Positions 1 through 7,751 of a DNA stretch of 64,000 nucleotides are shown piece by piece. This DNA is from Maridesulfovibrio sp. (GTDB lineage: Bacteria; Desulfobacterota; Desulfovibrionia; Desulfovibrionales; Desulfovibrionaceae): positions 896,501-960,500 of the forward strand of contig NZ_OY787459.1 in NCBI RefSeq assembly GCF_963678865.1. The letters are read 5' to 3'. The notes under the pieces were generated by a model, which had not been told where the DNA came from, did no database searches, and saw nothing but the letters and a program-made list of their open reading frames with translations. The translations under genes and the position numbers were made by a program. The stretch's first letter is position 1. Each line of letters begins with the position of its first letter.

Positions 1-298
1 TGGAATCCAGCTGCGAAAGGTACTTGGAAAGGGCTTCGCTGGAAGAGAGGTCGGCAGAAGCCGCAAGGTACTGCTTCTCAATAAAGCTGTCCCAATTGGC
101 CTGAATGGCAATGATGTCCGCCCCGGTACCGAGGCTGGTGCCGTACGTATTGATATTGCTGGCACTGTCATAGACGGCATCGGCACGCTGATAGCCTTCG
201 GTCTCGGCATTGGCGATATTATTACTGGTGGTATTGATCGATATCTGGGCATTGGTTACTGCCTTCTGCCCGATTGACATTGCATTGCTTAAGCTCAT
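1..298 (-). CDS. flgK: Flagellar hook-associated protein 1 FlgK (N-terminal part, cut by window edge)
   Basis: The reading frame runs from an ATG at 298 off the left end of the window and gives about 99 residues. It begins MSLSNAMSIGQKAVTNAQ and continues with the SINTTSNNIANAETEGYQR signature of the N-terminal rod/hook/HAP domain shared by FlgK and FlgE. FlgK joins the hook to the filament outside the cell. A purine-rich AAAGGATG lies upstream of the start. The gene follows flgE by 26 nt on the same strand, which is the usual hook-gene order. It has no ATG-initiated alternative of the FlgE type, and the text after the N-terminal domain (coil-like, NWDSFIEKQYLAAS) fits FlgK rather than a second hook protein. 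Confidence 0.85.
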   Translation of the reverse strand, partial: MSLSNAMSIGQKAVTNAQISINTTSNNIANAETEGYQRADAVYDSASNINTYGTSLGTGADIIAIQANWDSFIEKQYLAASADLSSSEALSKYLSQLDS

Positions 299-324
299 GA
301 CCTGCATCCCATCCTTTCAGCTAA

Positions 325-1866
325 TTACCTTTTCAGTCCGATTGCGGTCTGGATAAGTTCATCAGTGGTGGTAACGACCTTACTGTTGGCCTGATATGAG
401 GACTGGATGATAATCAATTCAGTCATCTGGGAAGCAAGGTCCACGTTGGAAGCTTCAAGGGCGTTGGAAACTACGGACCCGAACCCGGCAGAGCCGGCAG
501 TACCGATGATTGCTTCACCGGAATCTGTGGTGGCCCGGAACAGGTTGCTGCCTTCGGCTGTCAGTCCGCCCTGATTTGTGAAGTCGGCCAAAGCCAGCTG
601 GTAGAGCTCAATGGACTGGCTGTTGGAATAATTACCGATAATGATACCGTTCTCATCAACAGTTACGGATTCCAATGAGCCGGTGGCATAACCGTCCTGA
701 GAAACGGTGTAGGTTGCCGAAGAACTGTCGCTGTAACTGGTGGTGGCACTGTTCTCCAGAGTATAATCACTGAACTTGGGCAGATTGGAATAACTGATGG
801 TGCTGGTAATATCGTCAAGACTGTCAATACCGCCGCTGGTATCCCAGGTGTTGTTATCACTGCTCATACCGAAGCTGATGGCCACATCTTGCCCTTCGGC
901 ACTGCCGGTAAAGTTAAGATTGACTTCCGGAAGACCGGAATCACTGAAGTCGGCCAGTTCCCAACTTGAGGTATCCTTGACGTCTGCTGCAGCAGCGTTG
1001 CTGGCGAGGGTGAAAGAAGTCATGGAAACCATCTGCCCCTCGGAGTTGAAGGTCAAAGTACCGGTCATGGCCAGACCTGCACCGCTGGTTGTGTTCAAAT
1101 CATTTCCGCCGGAACCGGTGCGCATGTCGTCGGAAGCATCAGTTGCGGCAACATATTCCCAAACAATATTACCATCAGCATCCACATCAACCGGGTCCAT
1201 GTAAAAAGTAAGATCATGGGCGGAACCGTTCTCGTCGTAAATTGTCAGGGTGGTGGAATAACTGTACTGGGAATCATCAAGAGGCGGATTCTCGGTACCG
1301 TCATAAAGCTCAAACAAAGAAGTGTACGGATTTGTTGTCTGCGCCTCATCAGTGCTCTGGGAGTTCAGGTTCAGGGTAACGCTGACCTCGGAAGTAGCTT
1401 TCGGCGGAGACTGGGACTGGTCCAGCTGGATGGTGGTCAAAGCACCGGAAGCGGTGCCGTTCTCGACTTCCCAACCCTGCACCTGATTGCCGTAGGTATC
1501 TACAAGGTAACCGTCTTTATCGAAATCAAAGTTACCGGCACGGGTGTAGTAAGTGGTGTTGGTATCGGGATCGATAACAATGAAATATCCGTCACCATTC
1601 AGGGCCACGTTGGTGGAAATACTGGAATCTTCATATGAACCCTGAGTATAGTCGGTGTTGACTGTGGCAACTCCGGCACCGTTACCGACCTGGTCGCCGC
1701 CGCTTCCGGTGGTGATTGAAGAATAGAACAGATCTTCAAAAACGGTTGTGGAACCTTTAAAACCGATGGTACTCGAGTTCGCAAGGTTGTTGGAAACGAC
1801 TGAAGTTGCCTGAGAGTTAACATTCAATCCTGAAATTCCGGTGTATAATGAACTGGTAATACCCAT
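325..1866 (-). CDS. flgE: Flagellar hook protein FlgE
   Basis: 513 residues. The N-terminus MGITSSLYTGISGLNVNSQ followed by SVVSNNLANSSTIGFKGS is the rod/hook N-terminal domain. The middle holds the FlgE D2-type beta domains rich in Ser, Thr, Asp and Gly. The C-terminus has GSLESVTVDENGIIIGNYSN and the closing ASNVDLASQMTELIIIQSSYQ motif that packs with the N-terminal helix in the hook. The protein polymerises into the extracellular hook and is exported by the flagellar type III system, so no signal peptide is expected or seen. It lies 26 nt after flgD and 26 nt before flgK on the same strand, consistent with one transcript. Length is within the range of the longer FlgE proteins. Confidence 0.95.
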   Translation of the reverse strand: MGITSSLYTGISGLNVNSQATSVVSNNLANSSTIGFKGSTTVFEDLFYSSITTGSGGDQVGNGAGVATVNTDYTQGSYEDSSISTNVALNGDGYFIVIDPDTNTTYYTRAGNFDFDKDGYLVDTYGNQVQGWEVENGTASGALTTIQLDQSQSPPKATSEVSVTLNLNSQSTDEAQTTNPYTSLFELYDGTENPPLDDSQYSYSTTLTIYDENGSAHDLTFYMDPVDVDADGNIVWEYVAATDASDDMRTGSGGNDLNTTSGAGLAMTGTLTFNSEGQMVSMTSFTLASNAAAADVKDTSSWELADFSDSGLPEVNLNFTGSAEGQDVAISFGMSSDNNTWDTSGGIDSLDDITSTISYSNLPKFSDYTLENSATTSYSDSSSATYTVSQDGYATGSLESVTVDENGIIIGNYSNSQSIELYQLALADFTNQGGLTAEGSNLFRATTDSGEAIIGTAGSAGFGSVVSNALEASNVDLASQMTELIIIQSSYQANSKVVTTTDELIQTAIGLKR

Positions 1867-1892
1867 TTTTTCACTCCTTATTATTTATAATG

Positions 1893-2564
1893 TTAAGAAA
1901 TCAGGCTGACATCAGTGATTGAAACTTCACGCCCGTCATCAAGAGTCAGGACTGTGTCGCCGGAATCCTGCTCCACCGAGGTAACTGTGCCTGCTGACAG
2001 AAGAGTCACACTTAGTGCCGACTCATCCTCGTCATAAGCAAAGGCCTTCACGGAGTAGGTTCCGTCAGTACCCAGATCTGCCTGCGCACTGAGTGCAGAA
2101 CCGGAAATTACTGTTTCGCCCGCATCGAGGTTGGTGGTGTAGACCGTGTTAACGATGTTTCCGTCGGAATCGTAAATATTAAGACCAACCACAGAAGCAT
2201 CCTCTTCAACTTTAACGGTGATGTCGGAAACATCCCCGTCCTCCACTGTTATGATTCCGCCTTCAGCCATGACCTCCTTGCCCACGTAGCTGGAGGTTGA
2301 AAGAGCAGCGAGTGAATCCAGCTGATTGATGATGGTTTCCAGATTTTCATTCTGCTCTACGTCTTCATCGAGCATGGAATAGTTGGTCATCTGGTTGATC
2401 ATTTCCGAGTTATCAACCGGGTTTGTGGGGTCCTGATATTCCAGCTGGGTGGTCAGCAGGGTCAGGAAGTCCACCTGATCCAGCGAGGTGTTGTCGCTGG
2501 AAGTCGTTGTGGTTGTGATCGTTGTGGTATCGCTGCTGGTGTAGCTGCTGATTGCAGTGGTCAT
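1893..2564 (-). CDS. flgD: Flagellar hook capping protein FlgD
   Basis: 223 residues. The N-terminal region after a Ser/Thr-rich stretch carries the FlgD motif LDQVDFLTLLTTQLEYQDP followed by NPVDNSEMINQMTNYSMLDE, the conserved export and cap segment. The C-terminal half has the beta-rich FlgD/FN3-like domain (DSDGNIVNTVYTTNLDAGE) and ends with DDGREVSITDVSLIS. FlgD caps the growing hook and guides FlgE assembly, then is discarded. Its start codon overlaps the stop of the upstream sigma-factor-like gene by 4 nt, so the two are probably translationally coupled. The SD GAGG lies inside the end of that gene. Confidence 0.93.
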   Translation of the reverse strand: MTTAISSYTSSDTTTITTTTTSSDNTSLDQVDFLTLLTTQLEYQDPTNPVDNSEMINQMTNYSMLDEDVEQNENLETIINQLDSLAALSTSSYVGKEVMAEGGIITVEDGDVSDITVKVEEDASVVGLNIYDSDGNIVNTVYTTNLDAGETVISGSALSAQADLGTDGTYSVKAFAYDEDESALSVTLLSAGTVTSVEQDSGDTVLTLDDGREVSITDVSLIS

Positions 2565-3106
2565 GATACGACCCTCCTCTTGTCAGCCGCTGAAAAGTGG
2601 CGGCGAAGTTTTTGAATTGCCTGATGCTTAATGCAGCGCACTGTACGGGAGGTAATTCCCAACTGCTCCGCTACTTCAACAGCCTTTAAATCACCCCAGA
2701 AAATCATCCTGACCACTTCATTCTGCCTTTTAGACAAAATATCTTCAGGGAGATTGAAATCATTTTTATCTTTTTCGCATTCTTCAAAGTCTTCCAGCTC
2801 ATCTATATTAATATATATGCGATTATTTTTTCTCATATAGTCAACAGCAACAGAGCGACTTATGATATATAGCCATGTTTTGATGGAACTTTTTTCAGAA
2901 GAATACTTAGAAATATAATCGTTTTTTAATATCTTCAATGCTACTTCCTGACAAACTTCATCAACATCACTTTTGTCAGCTCCAACGTATTTAGAAAAAA
3001 TAAACTTATTAACTACATTTTTAATAAAACTAATATTCTCATAAAAAAAACAACCCATTTCTTTTTCAGAAATATATTCATATCTTTTATCAATGTAAGT
3101 ATTCAT
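2561..3106 (-). CDS. Small sigma-70-family (ECF-like) sigma factor coupled to flgD
   Basis: 181 residues. Region 2 is seen around residues 25-95 (DVDEVCQEVALKIL, then IKTWLYIISRSVAVDYMRK, the core and -10 binding helices). Region 4 is at about 120-170 (LSKRQNEVVRMIFWGD, then VAEQLGITSRTVRCIKHQAIQKLRR, a helix-turn-helix). Regions 1 and 3 are absent, as in ECF sigma factors. A strong SD (AAGGAGG) precedes the ATG at 3106. The gene is visibly more A+T-rich than flgD, and its stop overlaps the flgD start by 4 nt. No anti-sigma gene lies beside it. I infer control of, or by, the hook genes; it is not FliA, which is larger and has region 3. It could also be a DNA-binding regulator with a sigma fold. 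Confidence 0.75.
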   Translation of the reverse strand: MNTYIDKRYEYISEKEMGCFFYENISFIKNVVNKFIFSKYVGADKSDVDEVCQEVALKILKNDYISKYSSEKSSIKTWLYIISRSVAVDYMRKNNRIYINIDELEDFEECEKDKNDFNLPEDILSKRQNEVVRMIFWGDLKAVEVAEQLGITSRTVRCIKHQAIQKLRRHFSAADKRRVVS

Positions 3107-3130
3107 GTTTCCTCCTTCTGCCTAGAATTG

Positions 3131-3146
3131 AGCAACATGCATTCCT
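3131..3146 (-). promoter_or_regulatory. Putative sigma-54 promoter of the sigma factor-flgD-flgE-flgK operon
   Basis: Read on the minus strand, AGGAATGCATGTTGCT matches the -24/-12 consensus at the essential GG and GC, spaced by 10 nt, and at TTGC. It departs at three less critical positions. Transcription from it would start about 12 nt downstream, leaving a very short leader that still holds the AAGGAGG ribosome site. Sigma-54 control of hook genes is common in polar-flagellated Proteobacteria, but this call rests on the motif alone. Confidence 0.4.
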
Positions 3147-3361
3147 TGCAATATTAAATTACAATTATATTACATTCAGAATGAAACAGATTAAATTTAC
3201 TGATTATTAAATAGCTATAGGAGGATTAATAAAAACGGGACAAAACTAATGATTCTTAAGGTGTGTCGCAGGCAACAGAGGGGAAAAACGTTCATTTGCA
3301 GAACCAATTTTAGGACGAGGGAACTTTTTGCCGGGGGCATGAGCAGGAACCGCACACCAAA

Positions 3362-3395
3362 AAACCGCAATCCTGATAAGTCGGAATTGCGGTTT
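3362..3395 (-). terminator. Second hairpin terminator downstream of the flagellin gene
   Basis: An inverted repeat (AAACCGCAATCC with GGAATTGCGGTTT) is followed on the minus strand by a run of T. It lies behind the first terminator and would catch read-through from the flagellin gene toward the sigma-factor operon. The rest of the 3107-3461 gap holds the operon leader and no convincing gene. Confidence 0.6.
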
Positions 3396-3413
3396 CGCAT
3401 GCTTGCGGGCATT

Positions 3414-3436
3414 AAAAAGGCCCGGTATACCGGGCC
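3414..3436 (-). terminator. Intrinsic terminator of the flagellin gene
   Basis: A perfect 18-nt palindrome GGCCCGGTATACCGGGCC at 3419-3436 is followed on the minus strand by TTTTT. It begins about 26 nt after the flagellin stop codon, the expected place for a Rho-independent terminator. Confidence 0.85.
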
Positions 3437-3461
3437 GTTCAAAGCTTATAAACTTGTATAG

Positions 3462-4319
3462 CTAACCGATGAGAGACAGGGCCATCTGAGGCAGGGAGTT
3501 AGCCTGAGAAAGCATGGCCACAGCAGACTGGGTAATAATCTGCTGCTTGGAATAGTTGGTCATTTCAGTTGCAACGTCCACATCAGAAATCTGAGACTCA
3601 GCGGACTGCAGGTTTTCACCCTGAATTTCAAGGTTTGAAATGGTAGCTTCAAGCCTGTTTTCAAGAGCACCGAGGTTCGCCCGGATCTTATCCTTGGAAA
3701 CAATAGCATCATCAAGTGCCTGCAGAGATGCCTGAGCAGCTTCCTGGGTGGATACGGTGAACCCTGCGTCCCTGGTACTCTGGTTACCGATACCGAGGGC
3801 TGATGCGGTGCAAGTACCGATTTCAACATCGTACTTATCTTCCGCACTGTCGTTACCTGTTCCGAAATGAATGGTTACGGCATTATCGCCGGAGCAGTTA
3901 CCGTTAAGCAGGTAGATACCGTTAAAGTCGGTAGCACTCGCAATTCGGGTAATTTCAGAAGCCATTGCCTGATACTCACTGTCGATCAATGCACGCTGGG
4001 TAGTAGTGTAGGTTCCGGTTGCTGCCTGTTCCGCAAGCTCCTTCATACGAATAAGCTTTTCATCCACAACACTCAGAGCGCCGTCTGCGGTCTGAATCAT
4101 GGAGATACCGTCGTTTGCATTTCGCACACCCTGCTGCAGAGTTGAGATGTCGGAACGCATAAGTTCGCGAACAGCAAGACCGGCTGCGTCATCAGCAGCG
4201 GAGTTGATGCGCAATCCGGAAGACATCTTCTCAGTAGAAGAACTCAGCGCACTGTATGCATCATTAAGATGGCGCGCGGTGGCATTTGCAACGGTATTGT
4301 TATTGATTACTAAAGACAT
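3462..4319 (-). CDS. Flagellin (short, D0/D1 only)
   Basis: 285 residues. The N-terminal D0/D1 region starts MSLVINNNTVANATARHLND and includes LSSGLRINSAADDAAGLAV-type sequence (here MSSGLRINSAADDAAGLAV). The C-terminal D1/D0 region ends SAVAMLSQANSLPQMALSLIG. Only about 70 residues separate the two conserved parts, so the surface D2/D3 domains are missing, as in many short bacterial flagellins. It is the filament subunit, secreted by the flagellar export apparatus without a signal peptide. A GGAGG site lies 5-6 nt before the ATG. The gene is monocistronic, with its own terminator, and is divergent from the response regulator gene at 4571. I see no good sigma-28 promoter at the usual spacing. 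Confidence 0.95.
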   Translation of the reverse strand: MSLVINNNTVANATARHLNDAYSALSSSTEKMSSGLRINSAADDAAGLAVRELMRSDISTLQQGVRNANDGISMIQTADGALSVVDEKLIRMKELAEQAATGTYTTTQRALIDSEYQAMASEITRIASATDFNGIYLLNGNCSGDNAVTIHFGTGNDSAEDKYDVEIGTCTASALGIGNQSTRDAGFTVSTQEAAQASLQALDDAIVSKDKIRANLGALENRLEATISNLEIQGENLQSAESQISDVDVATEMTNYSKQQIITQSAVAMLSQANSLPQMALSLIG

Positions 4320-4358
4320 AAAAACCTCCGTGTTGTATCGTACATCCTTGCACTATCA

Positions 4359-4381
4359 GGCAGATGACCGATTCATCTGCC
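4359..4381 (-). promoter_or_regulatory. Hairpin in the flagellin leader
   Basis: GGCAGATG and CATCTGCC form a perfect 8-bp stem around a 7-nt loop, about 40 nt before the flagellin start. It would be in the 5' untranslated region if transcription starts further up. There is no following T run in either direction, so it is more likely an mRNA-stability or regulatory stem than a terminator. Confidence 0.4.
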
Positions 4382-4461
4382 TTTACTTGTTTATACGTAG
4401 CGGAGGTAAAGAACGTTTACGTGGGAATTTTTTTCATACCGACTTGTTTTTTTAATACTAT

Positions 4462-4480
4462 AGATAAATTTTATTTATCT
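4462..4480. promoter_or_regulatory. Inverted repeat between divergent flagellin and response-regulator genes
   Basis: AGATAAA and TTTATCT flank a 5-nt A/T spacer, about 90 nt before the response regulator start at 4571. Its symmetry and place would suit an operator, possibly for that regulator. The surrounding DNA is very A+T-rich, so chance symmetry is possible. Confidence 0.25.
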
Positions 4481-4570
4481 TAATGTTTCTTAACTTATTT
4501 AACATTTATTTACACGAAACTTATTTGCTTATCCCTTCTAAACACTTAATATTTGTTGTAGGAGAACATT

Positions 4571-5275
4571 ATGAACAAGATACTTCTAATCGATGACGAC
4601 CCCGAAATGGGGGAACTTTTATCCACCTATCTAGACGGCGAAGGCTACAGCCTGCATCACAAATGCACTGCAAAGGAGGGGCTCAAGGCATTCAGCAATG
4701 AAGAGTATGACCTCGTTCTGCTGGACATTGTCCTGCCTGACATCAGCGGGCTGAATGTGCTGGAAAAAATCCGGCTGGACTCAACTGTTCCGGTAATCAT
4801 GCTCACCGGTAAAGGAGATGAGGTAGACAGGATCGTGGGCCTTGAAATGGGTGCCGACGACTACATCTGTAAACCATTCCCCTTGAGGGAACTGCTTGCC
4901 AGAATGCGCGCCTCCCTGCGCCGCTGTTCCATGGCACCGCAGCCTCCGAGCATGACTCCGGCTTCAAAAGGAAACATCAAAGTCGGAGGACTGGACATCA
5001 ACCTTGATTCCCATTCCATTCAGGTTAAGGGAATCGACACTCACTTTACCGCTGCTGAATTCAGCATCATTGAACATCTGGCCGCCAGTTGCGGAAAACT
5101 CATTGAACGAGACGAACTCATGGAAATCGCCCTCGGCAGGACAGCCGACTTTGACGACTATGTGCTCAACGTCCACATGAGCAACCTACGCCGCAAAATC
5201 GGCGACTCAGTTTCAATCAAAACCATCCGCGGCCGCGGATATATGATGACCGCGAGAAATCAGGCCGAAGCATGA
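4571..5275 (+). CDS. OmpR-type response regulator
   Basis: 234 residues. The receiver domain covers residues 1-115, with the acidic pocket DDD at 8-10, the phosphoacceptor Asp52 in LVLLDIVLPDISG, and the conserved Lys in ICKPF. A short linker leads to a winged-helix DNA-binding domain of OmpR type at about 135-230, with the closing IKTIRGRGYMM motif. It is probably activated by the histidine kinase encoded last in the same operon (7748-9259). The start has the SD GTAGGAG. The last codons overlap the receptor gene by 4 nt, so translation of the two is coupled. Likely targets are its own operon or the divergent flagellin promoter; this is inference. Confidence 0.93.
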   Translation: MNKILLIDDDPEMGELLSTYLDGEGYSLHHKCTAKEGLKAFSNEEYDLVLLDIVLPDISGLNVLEKIRLDSTVPVIMLTGKGDEVDRIVGLEMGADDYICKPFPLRELLARMRASLRRCSMAPQPPSMTPASKGNIKVGGLDINLDSHSIQVKGIDTHFTAAEFSIIEHLAASCGKLIERDELMEIALGRTADFDDYVLNVHMSNLRRKIGDSVSIKTIRGRGYMMTARNQAEA

Positions 5276-7203
5276 TTCGATCGAGGTTAGCAGTTCTTGC
5301 CCTCTCTCTCTTAATTCTGGTCACGGTGGCCGGAATATCTCCATGTTTTGCAGCAGACAGGGATGTCTCTGCAGATCTGGACAACCTTGACCTTGAAGAC
5401 CTGCTGCAGGTTGAAATGGTCTCCCCTTCCGAACGCAAGCAATCCCTTGAAAATATTGCCGGATCATACACTATCCTCACAGAGGAAGACATCAAGCGCA
5501 GCGGTGCCACATCGGTACCCGAAGCCCTGCGCACAGTGCCCGGTGTTATTGTAACCCGTACCGACACAGATAAATGGGCCCTCGGGGTACGTGGATTTTC
5601 CGGCACTTTCAACAGCAAACAACTCATCCTTGTGGATAACCGCCCGATCACTTCGCCCTATTTCAACGGAGTTATCTGGTCCAGTCAGGACCTGCCCATC
5701 CAATTGGTCAAACGGATTGAAATAATCCGAGGACCATGGACCAGTCTCTGGGGCTCCGAATCATTCAACGGCGTAATCAACATCATCACCAAATCCGCTG
5801 CGGAAATGCAGGGCAACAGGAGTGTTACTACCGCAGGCACGGATGGAGTTAGCCAATATCTACGCAAGGGTGGACATCTTTCCGAAAACGGAACCCTGGC
5901 CGTATACGCCAAAGGCGGATATGAGCCGGGCAAAAAATACCGCATCAGGGGCCGGACCGAAAAAGGATCCACCGACTGGACAACCGCAAGCGGAGGGTTC
6001 CGCGCCGACTGGCTGAACGCATACACCGACCAATTTTCTGTACAGGGGCAGATAGCCGGATCATCAATCACGGAGCACTCTCCTCCGGGCAACCCTTTTT
6101 CCGCCGACAAGGACAAAGATGATTACAGCGGCTATGCCCAGATTCTCTGGGACAGGAAAACCGGAGCAAGATCAGGGATGCAGTTCCGCACTTCCTACAC
6201 CAGAACATTTCTCACCGTCACAGATATGGAAAACATATCCAATTCAGCTGACGCAGAATTCATTTATTCCAACGAACAGCTTGAGGACCATTTCCTTACT
6301 TTCGGGCTGGGCAGTAAATATTTCTGGAACTCCTTTAAACAGGGAGAACATGTTCAGGTAACAAACGACAGCATTTACAGTCTTGAATTCAGCGGATTTG
6401 CAAAGGACCGCATAACCCTGATTGATGAAAAACTGTTTCTGAACCTCGGCCTTAAGCTTGACTATTCAGGTGGCAGTGAACTGGCCCCACAACCAACAGC
6501 CCGTCTTCTGTATATGGAAGAGGATGAAGAGTACTGGCTTGCAGCTTCTTATGCCAACCGCAAACCTAGCTACTGGGTTCAGGAGGGCAGTTACCGGGTC
6601 AGAGTCAATGACAAAGAATACACCGTCGACTTTAGCGGGGACCTGAAAAACGAAAAACTGGCTACAATCGAAGCCGGATACCGCAAACTTTTCAGTGAAA
6701 CCCTGAAATTTGATGTATCACTTTACTTGAATAATTACGACCAGATGGTCACCTTCAGCTTCGATGACACCACAAATACCGCCACCCCGGTCAGCGGACT
6801 GTGCGGAATTTCATACGGAACTGAAGTAGCTCTTGACTGGCAGCCGTATTCATTCCTGACCCTGCGGCCTTCCATTGATATTTCCAATCAGGATTTTCAG
6901 AATATTCCCCCAGGAATTCCAGGGTTCTCGCCTCCCTTGAACACCCCGCTATACAGCATCAAGATGCAGGCGCTGATTGATCTGGCCGAAAATTGGGAGC
7001 TGGCCCTATTCTCATCATACGTCAACAGCATGGATGACAAGGATCTTTCGACCGGATTCGGCTTTGATGCACGTCTGGCATGGCAGGTCCGGGACAACCT
7101 CTCATTGGAACTTATCGGTTCGAACCTGCTTACCACGCTTGATGAAAGCAATTTCTCTCCGACCGAACCGTCATGTACTCTGAGGCTGACATGGGATTTC
7201 TAA
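5272..7203 (+). CDS. TonB-dependent outer-membrane receptor
   Basis: 643 residues. A signal peptide is seen at 1-27 (hydrophobic core, cleavage after CFAA). The mature start has the LDLEDLLQVEMVSPSERKQ segment typical of receptors that travel with YfiR-like proteins. The plug domain at about 55-165 ends with VKRIEIIRGPWTSLWGSESFNGVINIITK. A long beta-barrel follows and finishes in the aromatic TWDF, as outer-membrane barrels do. I find no classical TonB box. The ligand is not evident from sequence. It sits second in an operon of response regulator, receptor, YfiR-like protein and histidine kinase, which suggests the receptor serves signalling as well as or instead of uptake. Confidence 0.9.
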   Translation: MIRSRLAVLALSLLILVTVAGISPCFAADRDVSADLDNLDLEDLLQVEMVSPSERKQSLENIAGSYTILTEEDIKRSGATSVPEALRTVPGVIVTRTDTDKWALGVRGFSGTFNSKQLILVDNRPITSPYFNGVIWSSQDLPIQLVKRIEIIRGPWTSLWGSESFNGVINIITKSAAEMQGNRSVTTAGTDGVSQYLRKGGHLSENGTLAVYAKGGYEPGKKYRIRGRTEKGSTDWTTASGGFRADWLNAYTDQFSVQGQIAGSSITEHSPPGNPFSADKDKDDYSGYAQILWDRKTGARSGMQFRTSYTRTFLTVTDMENISNSADAEFIYSNEQLEDHFLTFGLGSKYFWNSFKQGEHVQVTNDSIYSLEFSGFAKDRITLIDEKLFLNLGLKLDYSGGSELAPQPTARLLYMEEDEEYWLAASYANRKPSYWVQEGSYRVRVNDKEYTVDFSGDLKNEKLATIEAGYRKLFSETLKFDVSLYLNNYDQMVTFSFDDTTNTATPVSGLCGISYGTEVALDWQPYSFLTLRPSIDISNQDFQNIPPGIPGFSPPLNTPLYSIKMQALIDLAENWELALFSSYVNSMDDKDLSTGFGFDARLAWQVRDNLSLELIGSNLLTTLDESNFSPTEPSCTLRLTWDF

Positions 7204-7751
7204 CACTCCGTAAAACAACGGCGATCATACTTGCCGTACTTTTTATGGTATATTCCATGCCACCGATGTCTGCCCATGCCCGGCAGGAAGCAGACCGGCA
7301 ACACAGGATTACAGCCACCCAGCCGCAGTTGCAGGCCCTATTCATAAAAAAAATAACCAAATATGTACTTGATCCGGGAAAACGGAAAATAGCTTCCAAC
7401 AACCCGGTTACAGTTGCAGCGGTAGCCCCTAAAAAAATATCCCGTTTTTTCAAAAAACAGGATAATTTCAAACTGGTACGCTGGCCGGACGAAGAAAGCA
7501 ACGTCCTGTTCATTGACATTGACAACCCACGCATTATTGCAGCCGTACTTAGCAAGGTAGAAGGCAAGCCGGTGCTGACCATCGGACAAAGCCCGGATTT
7601 TCTTCGGCTGGGCGGAATGATAAACCTTGTGGAATCAGGAGCCCGTTTCAAATTGCAAGTCAACATATGTGCTGCGCGCAAAGCCGGACTGACCATCAGC
7701 TCCAAACTATTGAAGCTTTCGGAAATATATTGCGGAGACACCCCCCGATGA
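7191..7751 (+). CDS. YfiR-like periplasmic protein (DUF4154)
   Basis: 186 residues from the ATG at 7191, which overlaps the end of the receptor gene. An earlier in-frame start lies deeper in the receptor gene and is less likely. A signal peptide covers the first 30 residues (up to SAHA). The mature part has the YfiR pattern: LQALFIKKITKYV near its start, then GKPVLTIGQSPDFLRLGGMI and the LSSKLLKLSEIY-type end (here ISSKLLKLSEIYCGD). In Pseudomonas YfiR is a periplasmic repressor of the membrane cyclase YfiN. Here the next gene is a histidine kinase instead, whose start overlaps this stop by 4 nt, so the likely partner is the kinase's periplasmic domain. Confidence 0.8.
   Translation: MGFLTLRKTTAIILAVLFMVYSMPPMSAHARQEADRQHRITATQPQLQALFIKKITKYVLDPGKRKIASNNPVTVAAVAPKKISRFFKKQDNFKLVRWPDEESNVLFIDIDNPRIIAAVLSKVEGKPVLTIGQSPDFLRLGGMINLVESGARFKLQVNICAARKAGLTISSKLLKLSEIYCGDTPR

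Noticed and set aside
3249..3461. Open frame of 70 codons on the plus strand after the flagellin gene
   Set aside because: It runs through two terminator hairpins, has no ribosome site and resembles no protein.
4320..4460. Sigma-28 promoter for the flagellin gene
   Set aside because: TAAA occurs several times on the minus strand and GCCTGATA once, but never with the 15-nt spacing seen at 44840; the best pair is 20 nt apart.
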